From positions 1,798,001 through 1,862,000 of the forward strand of contig NZ_RJAD01000001.1 in the NCBI RefSeq assembly GCF_003999995.1: DNA of 64,000 bases, read 5' to 3'. The notes under the pieces were generated by a model. That model was not told where the DNA came from, did no database searches, and saw only the letters and a list, made by a program, of their open reading frames with translations. Source of the stretch: Microbacterium sulfonylureivorans. Lineage in GTDB: Bacteria > Actinomycetota > Actinomycetes > Actinomycetales > Microbacteriaceae. A program made the position numbers and the translations under genes. Shown here one piece after another: positions 1 through 10,000 of this stretch; the stretch's first letter is position 1, and every line of letters starts with the position of its first letter.

Positions 1-2
1 AC

Positions 3-1928
3 GGCTACACCGTGCGCGACAATGTCATCCATCAGGTCACCACTCCGTTGCTGCTCAACTACTCAGGCGGCGACCTCGCGTCTTCAGGCAACGTCGACGG
101 ACGCAACGTCGCGGCGCAGCCATGGACGTCGGCGGAGCAGGCTGTGGTCGCGAGCGCGGGGCTGCAGTCGGCGTACGAGCACCTGATTCCGCGCGCCGCC
201 AGCCCGAATCTGTTGCGGGGAGCCGCCGCCACGGCGACCTCGGGGACGGCCGCGAACGCGGTTGACGGCTCCACCCAGACCAAGTGGCAGGTAGACGCGA
301 GCGCTACTCAGGGCACTCTTACCGTCACGCTTCCGCGGCCGACGCTGGTGAACCGCATTGTGACGCTTGAGGGTCAGTACCGTGTCCACAGCTACGGGGC
401 CATCTCCTCATACGAGATCGAGTATCAGAACCCTGCTGACGACACATGGGTCTCGCTGGCAGAGAACAACTACCCGGGAATCGTCCAGACCGACGTCTTC
501 CAGGCCGTGACCGCGAAGGCGCTGAGGTTCAGCTTCACCGGCACGGCCGGTGCGTGGCTGGATGAGTTCGAGGCGTACTACGACAAGAACCTCGCTCAGA
601 ACAAGTCCGCCACCCAGTCGACCACGGCATACCTCGGCGCAGCGTCCCGCGCCGTGGACGGCGACACCAGCGGCGTCTGGACGGAGGGCTCGGTGACGGC
701 GACGGACAGCACGGTCGCGCCGTGGTGGCAGGTCGATCTCGGCGATCAGTACGACCTGAGTGAGATCGACGTCTTCAACCGGGCTGAATACTCCGACAGG
801 CTGTCGGACTTCTGGGTGTGCGTCTCCGTGCAACCGTATGACCACACTCTGACACCGTCGCAGCAAGCCGCCGTCAGTGGGGTGACCTGTCAACACGAGA
901 CATCCCAGGCCGGATCACCCAGCCGGATTCGCCTGTCGGCGCCAGGAAGGTACGTGATGATCCAACTCGGTGGGAGCTCGGCGGAGACTCTCTCCTTGGC
1001 AGAGGTCGAGGTGTACGGCACGCGACAGAGCAGCCTTGCCGCCGACCGGCCGGCGACGCAGTCGTCGACGGCATACGACGGCGTCGCCGATCGCGCCGTG
1101 GACGGCATCACCAGCGGCGTGTGGACAGAAGGCTCCGTGACGGCCACAGCGAGCACGACGAACCCGTGGTGGCAGGTCGACCTTGGCAGCCAGTACGACA
1201 TCGCCCAGATCGATCTGTTCAACCGCAGCGAGTACGGGAGCAGGTTGTCGGACTACTGGGTGTGTGTCTCCGCGCAGCCCTTCAATCACACCCTGGCGCC
1301 GGACGAGCAAGCTGTCGCCAGCGGCGTGACATGCGACCACCAGACCAGTCAAGCCGGGTCGCCGACGCGGCTCCATCTGCCGGCGACCGGGCGGTACGTG
1401 ATGGTCCAGCTCGGCGGGTCTGCTGCCGAGACGCTGTCGCTCGCCGAGGTCGAGGTGTACGGGGAGCTGCACGTTCCCCCGAACGTCGCCCAGGACAAGC
1501 CGGCAACCCAGTCCAGCACCCTGCTCTCCGCCGCCGCGACCCGCGCGGTGGACGGCGACTGGAGCGGCGTCTGGGAGTACGGATCCGTCACGGCGACTGC
1601 CAGCACGGTCCGCCCGTGGTGGGAGGTAGACCTTCAGGCACAGCACGTCGTGAGCTACATCGATGTGTTCAATCGCTCGCTGTACGGTGAAAGGCTCTCG
1701 GACTACTGGGTGTGCGTCTCGGCGCAGCCGTTCAACCACTCATTGACGCCATCGCAGCAGGCAAGCACCGCGGGCGTGACCTGTGATCATCAGACCACGC
1801 AAGCCGGCGCACCCACCCGAATCAGTCTTCCGGCCACCGGACGGTACGTGATGGTCCAGCTCGGCGGCGCGGCCGCCGAGACGCTGTCCCTCGCCGAGGT
1901 GGAGGTACACGCCGTTCCGGTGTCCTAG
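3..1928 (+). CDS. Secreted beta-helix protein, C-terminal part with four discoidin modules (5' end outside window)
   Basis: This is the 3' part of a gene that enters from the left edge; the frame is open from base 3, so the GTG at 12 is not the real start. The first ~25 residues (GYTVRDNV...LLLNYSGG) match the last beta-helix coils of the paralogue at 7059 (GYSVSNNV...MLLNYGGG), so the missing part should be a parallel beta-helix. A divergent F5/8-type-C (galactose-binding-like) module follows at residues ~65-190. Three closely similar ~147-residue discoidin repeats then start near residues 192, 339 and 490, each with a PWW(Q/E)VDL core and ending in SLAEVEV. Such modules bind glycans, so the protein probably acts outside the cell on a polysaccharide. 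The strong similarity of the three repeats suggests recent internal duplication. The substrate is unknown. Confidence 0.85.
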   Translation, partial: GYTVRDNVIHQVTTPLLLNYSGGDLASSGNVDGRNVAAQPWTSAEQAVVASAGLQSAYEHLIPRAASPNLLRGAAATATSGTAANAVDGSTQTKWQVDASATQGTLTVTLPRPTLVNRIVTLEGQYRVHSYGAISSYEIEYQNPADDTWVSLAENNYPGIVQTDVFQAVTAKALRFSFTGTAGAWLDEFEAYYDKNLAQNKSATQSTTAYLGAASRAVDGDTSGVWTEGSVTATDSTVAPWWQVDLGDQYDLSEIDVFNRAEYSDRLSDFWVCVSVQPYDHTLTPSQQAAVSGVTCQHETSQAGSPSRIRLSAPGRYVMIQLGGSSAETLSLAEVEVYGTRQSSLAADRPATQSSTAYDGVADRAVDGITSGVWTEGSVTATASTTNPWWQVDLGSQYDIAQIDLFNRSEYGSRLSDYWVCVSAQPFNHTLAPDEQAVASGVTCDHQTSQAGSPTRLHLPATGRYVMVQLGGSAAETLSLAEVEVYGELHVPPNVAQDKPATQSSTLLSAAATRAVDGDWSGVWEYGSVTATASTVRPWWEVDLQAQHVVSYIDVFNRSLYGERLSDYWVCVSAQPFNHSLTPSQQASTAGVTCDHQTTQAGAPTRISLPATGRYVMVQLGGAAAETLSLAEVEVHAVPVS

Positions 1929-1982
1929 GACTACCGAAACGGAATCGCCGAACGTGCGGAGGGCCTTCGTGCGGGGAGCCGG

Positions 1983-2009
1983 GGGAGCTGGTCTGACCCC
2001 TCAGCTCCC
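1983..2009. terminator. Hairpin between convergent genes
   Basis: An 8-bp inverted repeat, GGGAGCTG (1983-1990) and CAGCTCCC (2002-2009), has an 11-base loop. It lies between the stop of the discoidin gene (1928) and the stop of the GntR gene (2070) on the other strand. There is no clear T-run, which is common in high-G+C actinobacteria, so it is only a probable two-way terminator. Confidence 0.45.
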
Positions 2010-2069
2010 AGGCGCGGAGGTCTCTCCTGCGCACTGGTCCCGGGAGACGCTGCAGCACGTCGCTCATGG

Positions 2070-2795
2070 CTACGTGAGTGACTGATCGGACAGCTGCACT
2101 GCCCTGCTCAGTCCCTTTCGAAGGTGCTCTCGCATCGCCTCATGCGCGCATGCGGGGTCGGCGGAGGCGAGCGCGCCGACTATCGCCGCGTGCTCCTCCC
2201 ACGCTTGGCGGGCGGCGTGGACGCGGTGGTAGACGGTGAACCGGGCCATCGGCGTCATCAGCTGCTCCACGTGATCGACGATTCGAGGGTTGCCGGTCAG
2301 TGCGGCCACGGCCAGGTGGAAGTCGCGATCGCGCCTGCCCAGCTCGTCCACATTCGCGGCGTCGCTCTCGGAGGTCAGCGCCCGGGCCTCGTCGCACGTG
2401 AAGGTCAGCCTCTCGAGCGAGGCTACGGAGGCTCGTGCGGCAGCCTTCGCTGCGATTGCGGGCTCAAGGATCAGTCGGAGTTCGTACAGCTCCGCAATCG
2501 ACCTCGAATCGAGCGAGGGTGAAGCGAAGAATCCCCGATACTCCATCCGCCGGACCAGACCCTCAGCCTCGAGGTGGGCGAGTGCTTGGCGGATCGGGCT
2601 GTTGGAGACGTGGAGTCGGCGCGAGATCTCGTCGAGGTTCAGCCGTGCCCCGGGTGCGATCTCGCCGGAGAGAAGGTGCTCCTTGAGGGTCGCGTACACC
2701 GCGTTGGCAAGCACTTGGCGATCGGTTGGGCGACTCCCTGCGGCGCCGTGATGCAAAGCGGTATCGCGAGTGGGTTGGCGGGTCCTCTGACTCAT
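2070..2795 (-). CDS. GntR-family (FadR/FCD type) transcriptional regulator
   Basis: A 241-residue DNA-binding regulator. It has an N-terminal winged helix-turn-helix (residues ~25-90, with LKEHLLSGEIAPGARL and VSNSPIRQALAHLEAEGLV) and a helical C-terminal FCD ligand domain (ELRLILEP..., RDFHLAVAALTGNPR, EEHAAIVGAL, the last two carrying the usual metal-binding Asp/His pattern). The start at 2795 (MSQRTRQ) is chosen because GGAG lies just before it and because the longer frame has an unconvincing N-terminus. FCD regulators of this kind usually sense sugar acids or carboxylates. Its place among beta-helix and glycoside-hydrolase genes suggests it controls this locus. A palindromic candidate operator lies at 2813-2825, just upstream, which fits autoregulation. 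Confidence 0.88.
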   Translation of the reverse strand: MSQRTRQPTRDTALHHGAAGSRPTDRQVLANAVYATLKEHLLSGEIAPGARLNLDEISRRLHVSNSPIRQALAHLEAEGLVRRMEYRGFFASPSLDSRSIAELYELRLILEPAIAAKAAARASVASLERLTFTCDEARALTSESDAANVDELGRRDRDFHLAVAALTGNPRIVDHVEQLMTPMARFTVYHRVHAARQAWEEHAAIVGALASADPACAHEAMREHLRKGLSRAVQLSDQSLT

Positions 2796-2812
2796 CTCCG
2801 TTGCACCATCTT

Positions 2813-2825
2813 GATGGATACCATC
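2813..2825. promoter_or_regulatory. Candidate GntR operator
   Basis: GATGG-ATA-CCATC is a perfect 5-3-5 palindrome 18 bases upstream of the GntR start. A further CCATC (2806-2810) sits two bases before it. The TGG...CCA core resembles the short palindromes bound by FadR-subfamily GntR proteins. Binding is inferred from position and symmetry only. Confidence 0.5.
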
Positions 2826-3033
2826 TGGCTTCCTATGGTCACCCTTCCGAGCGGTCCGGGCAGCTGCGATCCACGACCCACCCGTGAGGGCTGCCGTAGG
2901 TAGACGGCACGGCATCCGCGAGATCACGGCGCTCTTCTTGGGGGGCTATCTCACCGGAACGCTCGCTCCTCATTGGATGTCGTGGCCCCCGGGGCTGCCC
3001 TGCGGGGGCGGCTGTTTCGACAGCATCCTGCAG

Positions 3034-3045
3034 TAAATGCATTTA
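3034..3045. promoter_or_regulatory. Perfect AT-rich palindrome TAAATGCATTTA
   Basis: TAAATGCATTTA is a perfect 12-bp inverted repeat about 300 bases upstream of the glycoside-hydrolase start. Such an A+T-rich palindrome stands out in this G+C-rich DNA and could be a regulator site. Nothing in the sequence identifies the protein. Confidence 0.35.
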
Positions 3046-3341
3046 TCACGCAAGAGTGAAAACGCTGCGGTGATCGGAGAGTCCGCGGGTCGTCGGTAGG
3101 GGTTCCAGTGAATCCCGCCGCACGATCACGACCCTCCGGTCGACGATCGTGTTCCTTGCTTGAGCGGCCCGATCTGCTCTGTCACGCTTCCGAGAACCAG
3201 CCCCGCAGAGTCGCGGGACGCGAGGCGTCATCGAGGATCATGTGGATTCACGAGGCGTCGCGTGCGCACCCACCCTGAGCCGGCCGGCCCTTCGAAGCAA
3301 CTCTGCCGCTGAACGCGCACGTCTGAAAGCACGGAGCCTCC

Positions 3342-6300
3342 ATGCCACGCATCCACTCCTCCCGTCGTTTCGTCTCTCAGCTGGTGACTCTCAGTCTGCT
3401 GGCGGGAGCCGTGCTGATCGCTCCCGCCGGTCTCGGTGCTGCGTCGGCGGCCGGCGCAGGCTCGACGACGGCTTGGAGTGAGGGCTCCTTCCACGTCGAC
3501 GCAGAAGGCGTGGTCTCGCGTTCAGACGTGGTGCTGCAGCGACCTATGGCCCTGACCCACGAGAGCATGCCGCTGGGCAACGGCAATCTGGGTGCCGCAG
3601 TTTGGTCGGTGCCCGGAGTCGGAATGATGGCCCAGCTCAACCGCGTCGATCTCTTCCCCAATCGCAAGTCGGCGGGCGAGGTCGTGTTCGACGGCCTGGG
3701 CGAGCTGCTGGATGAGGACACCTACCGAGGCCGGCTTGATCTCTACAACGGGCAGCTCGTCCAGTCTGCCGGTGACATGCAGGTGGTCTCGTATGTGCGC
3801 TCCGGGAGCGACCAGCTGGTGGTCGAGGTCACCGGGGCGGATCCGGATGTCATGCAGAACGTCGACCTCAAGCTGTGGAGCGCCGCAGCCGGAGCCGTCG
3901 AACGGCTGCCGAAGACGTACGCCGCGAATGGCGTTGCCGCACTGGCTGAGACGTGGTCTGACGACGAGTCCATCGCCGATGCTCAGCAGTTCTCAGGTGC
4001 GCCCGCGTCCGCGAAGTTCGGGTCGCTCATCGCTGCGACCGCCGTCGGGCGCGATCTCAACGCCTCAGTGGTGGACAGTAAGACGGTCCGGATCTCATTC
4101 AAGCCACGCACCGACGGCAGCTTCCGCGTGGTGGTCGGCGCTCCGCAGTACACAAACGCTCCCGACGACCCGGAGGCCGGCACGATCGACGCCGCAGTCG
4201 CGGAGGCGTCTTCATCGGCTCTGAGTGCGTCTGACCTGGCGGCGCCGCACCGCGACTGGTGGAACGACTTCTGGGAGACCGCCTCACCCCTGAAGATCAC
4301 GTCGTCCGACGGAAGCGGCGAATACGTCGAGGCCCAGGTGGCGCTGAGCAAGTACACGATGGCCGCCATGGCACGCGGTCCGAAACCGGCCACGCACGGC
4401 GGCGTCGCCCACCTGTTCTCGGCATTCCGCGACACCCACCCCTGGAACGCTCCGGCGTACTGGCACTACAACCAGCGGATGGGGACCATGGCGAACTACC
4501 CCTCGAACATGACCTCCTTCAACGAGCCGTATTTCACGCTCTACACCGACAGCTACGAGCGTCTTCGCGCCCAGACGACGGCGGTCGTCGCGGGGGACAT
4601 GCCGACTCGGGCGGCGGGGGCCGCCGCGGTTCCCGGCACTCGCTTGCTGGACTGGACCCCGACGTACGGCACGACTGTTCCCGACTCGTCCGGACGCGGA
4701 CGCAGCGGCAACGTGGTCGGCTCCGCGACTCCCAGCTACATCTCGCCGGACGCCGCAGGCACGGCCCGTGGCAAGTCCGGGCTGGTTCTGGACGGCAGCA
4801 CGTACGTCACGCTGCCTAACCCCGCCCTCCCCGAGCTGACGGCTCTGACCGTCGACATGCAGGTGAGGGTCGACAGCGTCGCAGGCTACCGTCGGCTGGT
4901 CGACTTCATCCCGGCGGGGGGCAACGGCTCCACCGGTTTCCTCGTCGACCTCGACCCGAGCAACCGCATCAGATTCATCGGGGCCGGGTTGTACCGGCAG
5001 ACGACCGTCGCCCTTCCTCAGAGCCAGTGGACGAACGTCAGTCTGACGTTGACGAACGCCGGCGTGCTCACCGTCTACATCGACGGGCAGCAGCAGTGGC
5101 AGGAGGAGACGAACGTCGCCGTCTCGATTCCGGAGAACGACGCTCTGGCACTCCGCTTCGGGGCCGACCAGAACGGTAACAGCCGTCTCCATGGCGCGGT
5201 GAGCCGAGTCAGGATCTACTCCGAGAGCTTGTCCGCCGCACAGGTCGCGAGCATCGCCACGACGGGATGGCGCGGCCTGTGTGTCCCAGAGATGACTCGT
5301 TACGACGCCAAGAACACCACGTGGGGGCAACCGGCGTGCGACATCACGCAGCCGAATGCGGCGAACTACACCACGCACATTCTCTCCACCGGTCCGGAGA
5401 TCGCCTTCAACATGATCAACCAAGCGGCGTACACCGGTGAGGACCTGGAGCCGCTGTATCCGTGGATCGCAGACGTCACGCGCTTCTACCTCTCTCGTCT
5501 CGACGCTCCGGGCACCGACGGGATTCGTCATCTGACGAAGGCGAACGCGTTCGAGGACGTCTGGCTGGGCACCGACCCGGCGCCGGACGTGGCGGCGATG
5601 CGAGTGCTGTTCCCCCTGGTCGAGGCGCTCGCTACCGACGTGGGCGACACGGTGCTCGCATCGCAGCTCGACGCCACGTTCGCGCAGCTCCCGCCGTTGC
5701 CCACCGGCGGAACCCCGTCGCTCCTCATTCGCACCAAGGACGGCAGCGGCGCCTTCAAGACCCCGATCCAGACTCCGCAACTGGAGGCGGTCTTCCCGTG
5801 GGGCCTCATCGGGCAGGCCTCGAGCGCCGGCCAGCTGCAGCTCGGACGGGACACCTTCGCCGCGCGACCGGGACAAGGATACGACTGGCGGCTCGATGCC
5901 GCGTGGGCGGCGCGCCTGGGTCTCGCGGCCGACGTCAAGTTCGCCCTGCTCGACGGTATCGAGAAGTTCCAGGTCTACCCCAACGGCATGGCGTCGTTCA
6001 ACGGCGCGATCGGGGGCACCTATGCGAAGGCGTACTACGACGAGTGGCTGCATGTCGTCCGAACCGGCGTTCAGGAGGCACTTGTCCAGGACCACGACGG
6101 CGTGGTGCACGTCGCAAGCGCGTGGCCGGCGAGCTGGGACGTCGATGCCGAGCTGCAGATCCGGGGCGGTCACGACGTGAGTGTCCAGACCCGAGGTGGT
6201 GTGCCCACGTTGGTGGGGATCAACGCGGACAGCACTCAGCAGGTCACGGTCGCCAACCCGTGGCCCGGCCAGCAGATCGAGGTCGTCGAAGGGGAATTCC

Positions 6301-6947
6301 CGCACACGACGGTCGTGGCTCCGACGAATGCCGCGGAGATCGCCATCGACGTGGAAGACGGGGAGTCCTACGTCATTCAGCGGACCGCAATGCGAGTAAA
6401 CGACGGAACCTTCACCTTTGAACAGGTCACCGGTGCCCAGACCGACGACATCAAGCTCCTCGGCTCACGGAGCATCGGCCTGCGGAGCACATTGACCCAG
6501 AGCCTCTCCACCGGGAAGTCCGCGCAACAGTCGTCGACCTACCAGGGCGCCGGCGCAGACCGCGCGGTGGACGGGGATTTCGATGGTGAGTACGGACATG
6601 GCTCGGTTTCTCACACGCTCAACACCGGCGCAACTCCGAATTGGTGGAAGGTCGACCTCGGCGCATCCCACAGCCTCACGCATGTCGATCTGTATCCGCG
6701 AACCGCGTGTTGCCCCGAGCGCCTGAGCAACTACTACGTGTTCGTGTCGGACGCCCCGTTCGACACGAGTCTCACCCCCGTGCAGCAGACGAATGCGCCA
6801 GGCGTCTGGCACAGCTTCCAGTCGGGTCCGGCCGCGCAGCCCACCAGGGTTCAGCTGCCCGCTGGCTCGACCGGGCGATATGTGATGGTGCAACTCGCCA
6901 CGCAGGACTACCTCAGCATCGCAGAGGTGAACGTCTTCGGAGAGTAG
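3342..6947 (+). CDS. Secreted glycoside-hydrolase-like protein (GH95/DUF5703-like) with LamG and discoidin modules
   Basis: A 1201-residue secreted protein. It has an N-terminal signal peptide (RRFVSQ, a hydrophobic stretch to about residue 32, then ASA). The first domain (residues ~55-320) contains HESMPLGNGNLGAAVW, typical of the N-terminal beta-sandwich of GH95-like and DUF5703 hydrolases. A LamG/concanavalin-type sandwich (~430-640; DGSTYVTLP, YIDGQQQW, GAVSRVRIYSESLSAAQV) seems inserted before the helical catalytic region (~670-960; NQAAYTGEDLEPLYPW, WRLDAAWAARLG). A discoidin module ends the protein (~1060-1201; NWWKVDLGASHSL). By family it should cleave a glycan, perhaps a fucosylated or pectic side chain, but no catalytic residue can be assigned by eye. 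The ATG at 3342 has CGGAG eight bases upstream. It forms a set with the beta-helix genes on both sides. Confidence 0.8.
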   Translation: MPRIHSSRRFVSQLVTLSLLAGAVLIAPAGLGAASAAGAGSTTAWSEGSFHVDAEGVVSRSDVVLQRPMALTHESMPLGNGNLGAAVWSVPGVGMMAQLNRVDLFPNRKSAGEVVFDGLGELLDEDTYRGRLDLYNGQLVQSAGDMQVVSYVRSGSDQLVVEVTGADPDVMQNVDLKLWSAAAGAVERLPKTYAANGVAALAETWSDDESIADAQQFSGAPASAKFGSLIAATAVGRDLNASVVDSKTVRISFKPRTDGSFRVVVGAPQYTNAPDDPEAGTIDAAVAEASSSALSASDLAAPHRDWWNDFWETASPLKITSSDGSGEYVEAQVALSKYTMAAMARGPKPATHGGVAHLFSAFRDTHPWNAPAYWHYNQRMGTMANYPSNMTSFNEPYFTLYTDSYERLRAQTTAVVAGDMPTRAAGAAAVPGTRLLDWTPTYGTTVPDSSGRGRSGNVVGSATPSYISPDAAGTARGKSGLVLDGSTYVTLPNPALPELTALTVDMQVRVDSVAGYRRLVDFIPAGGNGSTGFLVDLDPSNRIRFIGAGLYRQTTVALPQSQWTNVSLTLTNAGVLTVYIDGQQQWQEETNVAVSIPENDALALRFGADQNGNSRLHGAVSRVRIYSESLSAAQVASIATTGWRGLCVPEMTRYDAKNTTWGQPACDITQPNAANYTTHILSTGPEIAFNMINQAAYTGEDLEPLYPWIADVTRFYLSRLDAPGTDGIRHLTKANAFEDVWLGTDPAPDVAAMRVLFPLVEALATDVGDTVLASQLDATFAQLPPLPTGGTPSLLIRTKDGSGAFKTPIQTPQLEAVFPWGLIGQASSAGQLQLGRDTFAARPGQGYDWRLDAAWAARLGLAADVKFALLDGIEKFQVYPNGMASFNGAIGGTYAKAYYDEWLHVVRTGVQEALVQDHDGVVHVASAWPASWDVDAELQIRGGHDVSVQTRGGVPTLVGINADSTQQVTVANPWPGQQIEVVEGEFPHTTVVAPTNAAEIAIDVEDGESYVIQRTAMRVNDGTFTFEQVTGAQTDDIKLLGSRSIGLRSTLTQSLSTGKSAQQSSTYQGAGADRAVDGDFDGEYGHGSVSHTLNTGATPNWWKVDLGASHSLTHVDLYPRTACCPERLSNYYVFVSDAPFDTSLTPVQQTNAPGVWHSFQSGPAAQPTRVQLPAGSTGRYVMVQLATQDYLSIAEVNVFGE

Positions 6948-7005
6948 CGCTCGAGCTCGCCGACCGAACCGGGAGAGCAGCGGACTTCTCTCTCGACATT
7001 CATCG

Positions 7006-7038
7006 ATCCAATATCCTATAGTGCACTTGGATAGTGCA
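7006..7038 (+). promoter_or_regulatory. Promoter/operator-like element before the 7059 gene
   Basis: This A+T-rich patch holds an inverted repeat ATCCAA (7006-7011)/TTGGAT (7027-7032), a direct repeat ATAGTGCA (7018-7025 and 7031-7038), and the 12-mer ATATCCTATAGT (7011-7022). The same 12-mer occurs before the ArsR gene at 23702. TATAGT could serve as a -10 element. The role is inferred. Confidence 0.4.
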
Positions 7039-7058
7039 GGCAGACGAGGGAGTCAAGG

Positions 7059-10000
7059 ATGCACATTGGGTTCACGCGCAGTCCCGTTCCGGTGCGATCG
7101 CCGCGTCGGGGAGCGGCTGTCCTCACCGTCGTTCTGGTCACGATCGGCCTCGTCGTCTCGCCTCTCGTCGGTGTCGCCCCAGCGGCTCATGCGTCGGTCT
7201 CCGACACAGTGTGGGCGGCTCCCTCTGGATCGGGCACGACGTGTTCCGAGGCGGCGCCGTGTTCGCTGGCGGGAGCGCAGGCGAAAGTGCGCACGTTGAC
7301 GGCGTCGGCGACCGGCGACATCGAGGTCGTCGTCAAGGGCGGCACGTACTCGTTGTCGGCGCCGGTGACGTTCGGCCCGCAGGACTCCGGGAGGGATGCG
7401 ACGCACCGGGTGCTGTGGAGGGCGGCCGCCGAGGAGACACCCGTGCTCAGCGGTGCGACGCCGGTGACGAACTGGACGGCGGGCGCCACCGTTGGCGGCC
7501 ATCAGATCTGGTACGCCAAGGCTCCCGAATCGGTGACCGAGACTCGGGATCTCACCGTCAACGGCGCCCCGGCAGTGCGGGCGCGCAGCGACTACCAGCC
7601 CAACTTCACGTACGACTCGACCGACAACACGATCGGTCGGTTCACCACGCCGACCACAGCGAGCTCGATCTCGTCGTGGAAGGACAAGTCCGCAGTCGAG
7701 GCGGTGTTCCACTCGACGTTCATCACCAACCGCTGCACCGTGGGTCAGGTGACGAAGGACACCGCGGCCGGAAAGGACGTGGTCACGTTCGCCGACCCGT
7801 GCTGGTATTACTCGGAGTGGTCCGGCGACTTCGACCGTCACTCGCAGGTCGTGAACCAGCTGGAGAACGCGTACGAGCTGCTGGACCGCCCCGGGGAGTG
7901 GTACTTCGACCAGAACAAGGTCGTGAACGCGACCGAGCAGCGGTTCTACTACATTCCGCGTGACGGCGAGACGATGACCGGTACTGATGCCGCCGCGGTG
8001 ACGGTGCCCCAGACTCAGGCCTTGCTGCAGGTCGCCGGCACGAACCAGACCGGTGTCGTCGAGCGGGTGAAGCACCTGGTTTTCGAGGGGCTGACCTTTG
8101 CCGACACCACCTGGAAGACGCCGGAGTACCAGGGCATGAGCGGCACCGCCGACGACACCAGTACCCAGATCACCTATTCCGGTGCGTGGATCGGAAGCAC
8201 CGGTGTCAATGGGCAGTATCGGCGCACGCAGCACTACACGCAGACGAACGGTGCCTCCTTCTCCTACTCGTTCACCGGCACCGGAGTCTCCTTCATCAGC
8301 ACACAGGATTCCCACCGGGGCAAATTCACCTACAAGATCGACAACGCGGACGCCAAGGAAAGCACCTGCGCGTCGACGAAGACCGTCTACCTGCAGCCGT
8401 GCCTGACCGTGGTGGGCCTGGCGCCCGGTTCGCACACCATCACGATCACCAAGGTCGACGGTGACTTCCTGAGCCTGGACCTCATGCGTGCGGTGACCGA
8501 GGGGCCGGCCGCCGACGATGTCACGACAAGTGAAATCAGCTACAACGGCTCCGCGAACGGCGGGGCCGGCAACTGGACGGCGCAGACGGGCGTGGCCGGT
8601 CAATACGCCGGTACCCAGCACTACACCGAGACCAACGGCGACCGGTTCACGTCTACCTTCACCGGCACCGGTGTGTCGTTCGTCTCCCAGCGGGCAAGCA
8701 ACCGCGGCTCGTTCTCGTACAGCGTGGACGGCGGACCCACCGGGTCCGGGACCTGTGAGAGCGCTGACGCCATCGCGCAGACACCGTGTCTGACGGTTGC
8801 CGGACTGGCGCCGGGGACTCATACGATCACGGTCACCAAGACCGGTGGCCAGTACCTGTCGGTGGATCTGATGCGGCCGATCATTCTCCCGACGACAGGC
8901 ACGCAGGGCGGCTTCGTTCAGATCCAGGCCAACGTCATGATCACCGGCGAGACGCAGATCTGCGATCTGTCCAACTTCGTCACGATGTCCGCCGCGGTGG
9001 AGTTCTCGAGGGTGAGTGACATCACCTTCGCCAAGAACACCATCACACGGGTCGGACAGACCGCGCTGAAGGTCGATCGGAGCTCGAACAACGTCACGAT
9101 CGTCGGCAACGAGATCCACGACGTCGCCGGGAGCGGCATCCATGTCGGAGGTGTCTCCCTCACTGACCAGCGCCCGGCCGACACCGCTGACCGTATGCAT
9201 GACATCACGATCACGAACAACTACGTGCACGACATCGGCACCGTGTACAACTCCGCCGTCGGCATCGTCGCCGGGTACGTCGATACGCTCACCATCTCGC
9301 ACAACGAGATCGCCGACATCCCCTACAGCGGCGTCTCGGTGGGCTGGGGGTGGGGATTCCAGGACTCCGACGGCGGCATCTTCGGCAACGGCACCAATTG
9401 CCCGGACCGCGCGGAGCTGGACACCTACCCGACCGGGCCCACCGCCGCGAAGAACACCACCGTGAGCAGCAACTACATCCATGACTACATGAAGCTCGGT
9501 ATGGACGGCGGCGGTGTCTACAGCCTCGGAGCGCAGCCGAACTCCACCATCACCGGGAACCACATCGCCCACACCGGCAACTACCAGGGTCACCAGAAGG
9601 GCTTCTATCTGGACAACGGCACCCACGGCTACTCGGTCAGCAACAACGTCCTCGAAGATCTCACCGTGCCCATGCTGCTGAACTACGGCGGCGGGATCGC
9701 CGCATCGGCCTACAACACAGACGATGGCGGCAACACCACGGATCCCACCACGACTGCGGCGAAGGCGATCATCGCGTCGGCCGGACTCGAACCTGCCTAC
9801 CAGTACCTCAGCGATGAGTCGACGTCGTCCAACGCGGCGCTGGGCGCGACAGCGACGACGGAACACGCGGCCGCAGGCATGGGGGGAGCCAATGCCATCG
9901 ACGGCAGGGCGCAGACCCGGTGGGAGACCCCCGCAGGTGACACGGCCGACTACCTGGAAGTGACGCTGCCCAGCCCCACCTGGGTGGACGGGGTCACGTT

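Larger units (their letters stand above)
2796..3341. other. 546-base divergent intergenic region
   Basis: This is the gap between the divergently transcribed GntR gene and the glycoside-hydrolase gene. Short open frames in it show no family resemblance. It holds the GntR operator candidate (2813-2825) and a separate perfect 12-bp AT-rich palindrome (3034-3045). I could not find a convincing -35/-10 pair for the gene at 3342. Confidence 0.5.

Noticed and set aside
3046..3231. 61-codon minus-strand frame in the GntR-hydrolase gap
   Set aside because: No family resemblance, no ribosome-binding site and basic, biased composition.
4284..6305. A 673-codon minus-strand open frame inside the hydrolase gene
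   Set aside because: Same reasoning: biased composition and no recognisable domain.
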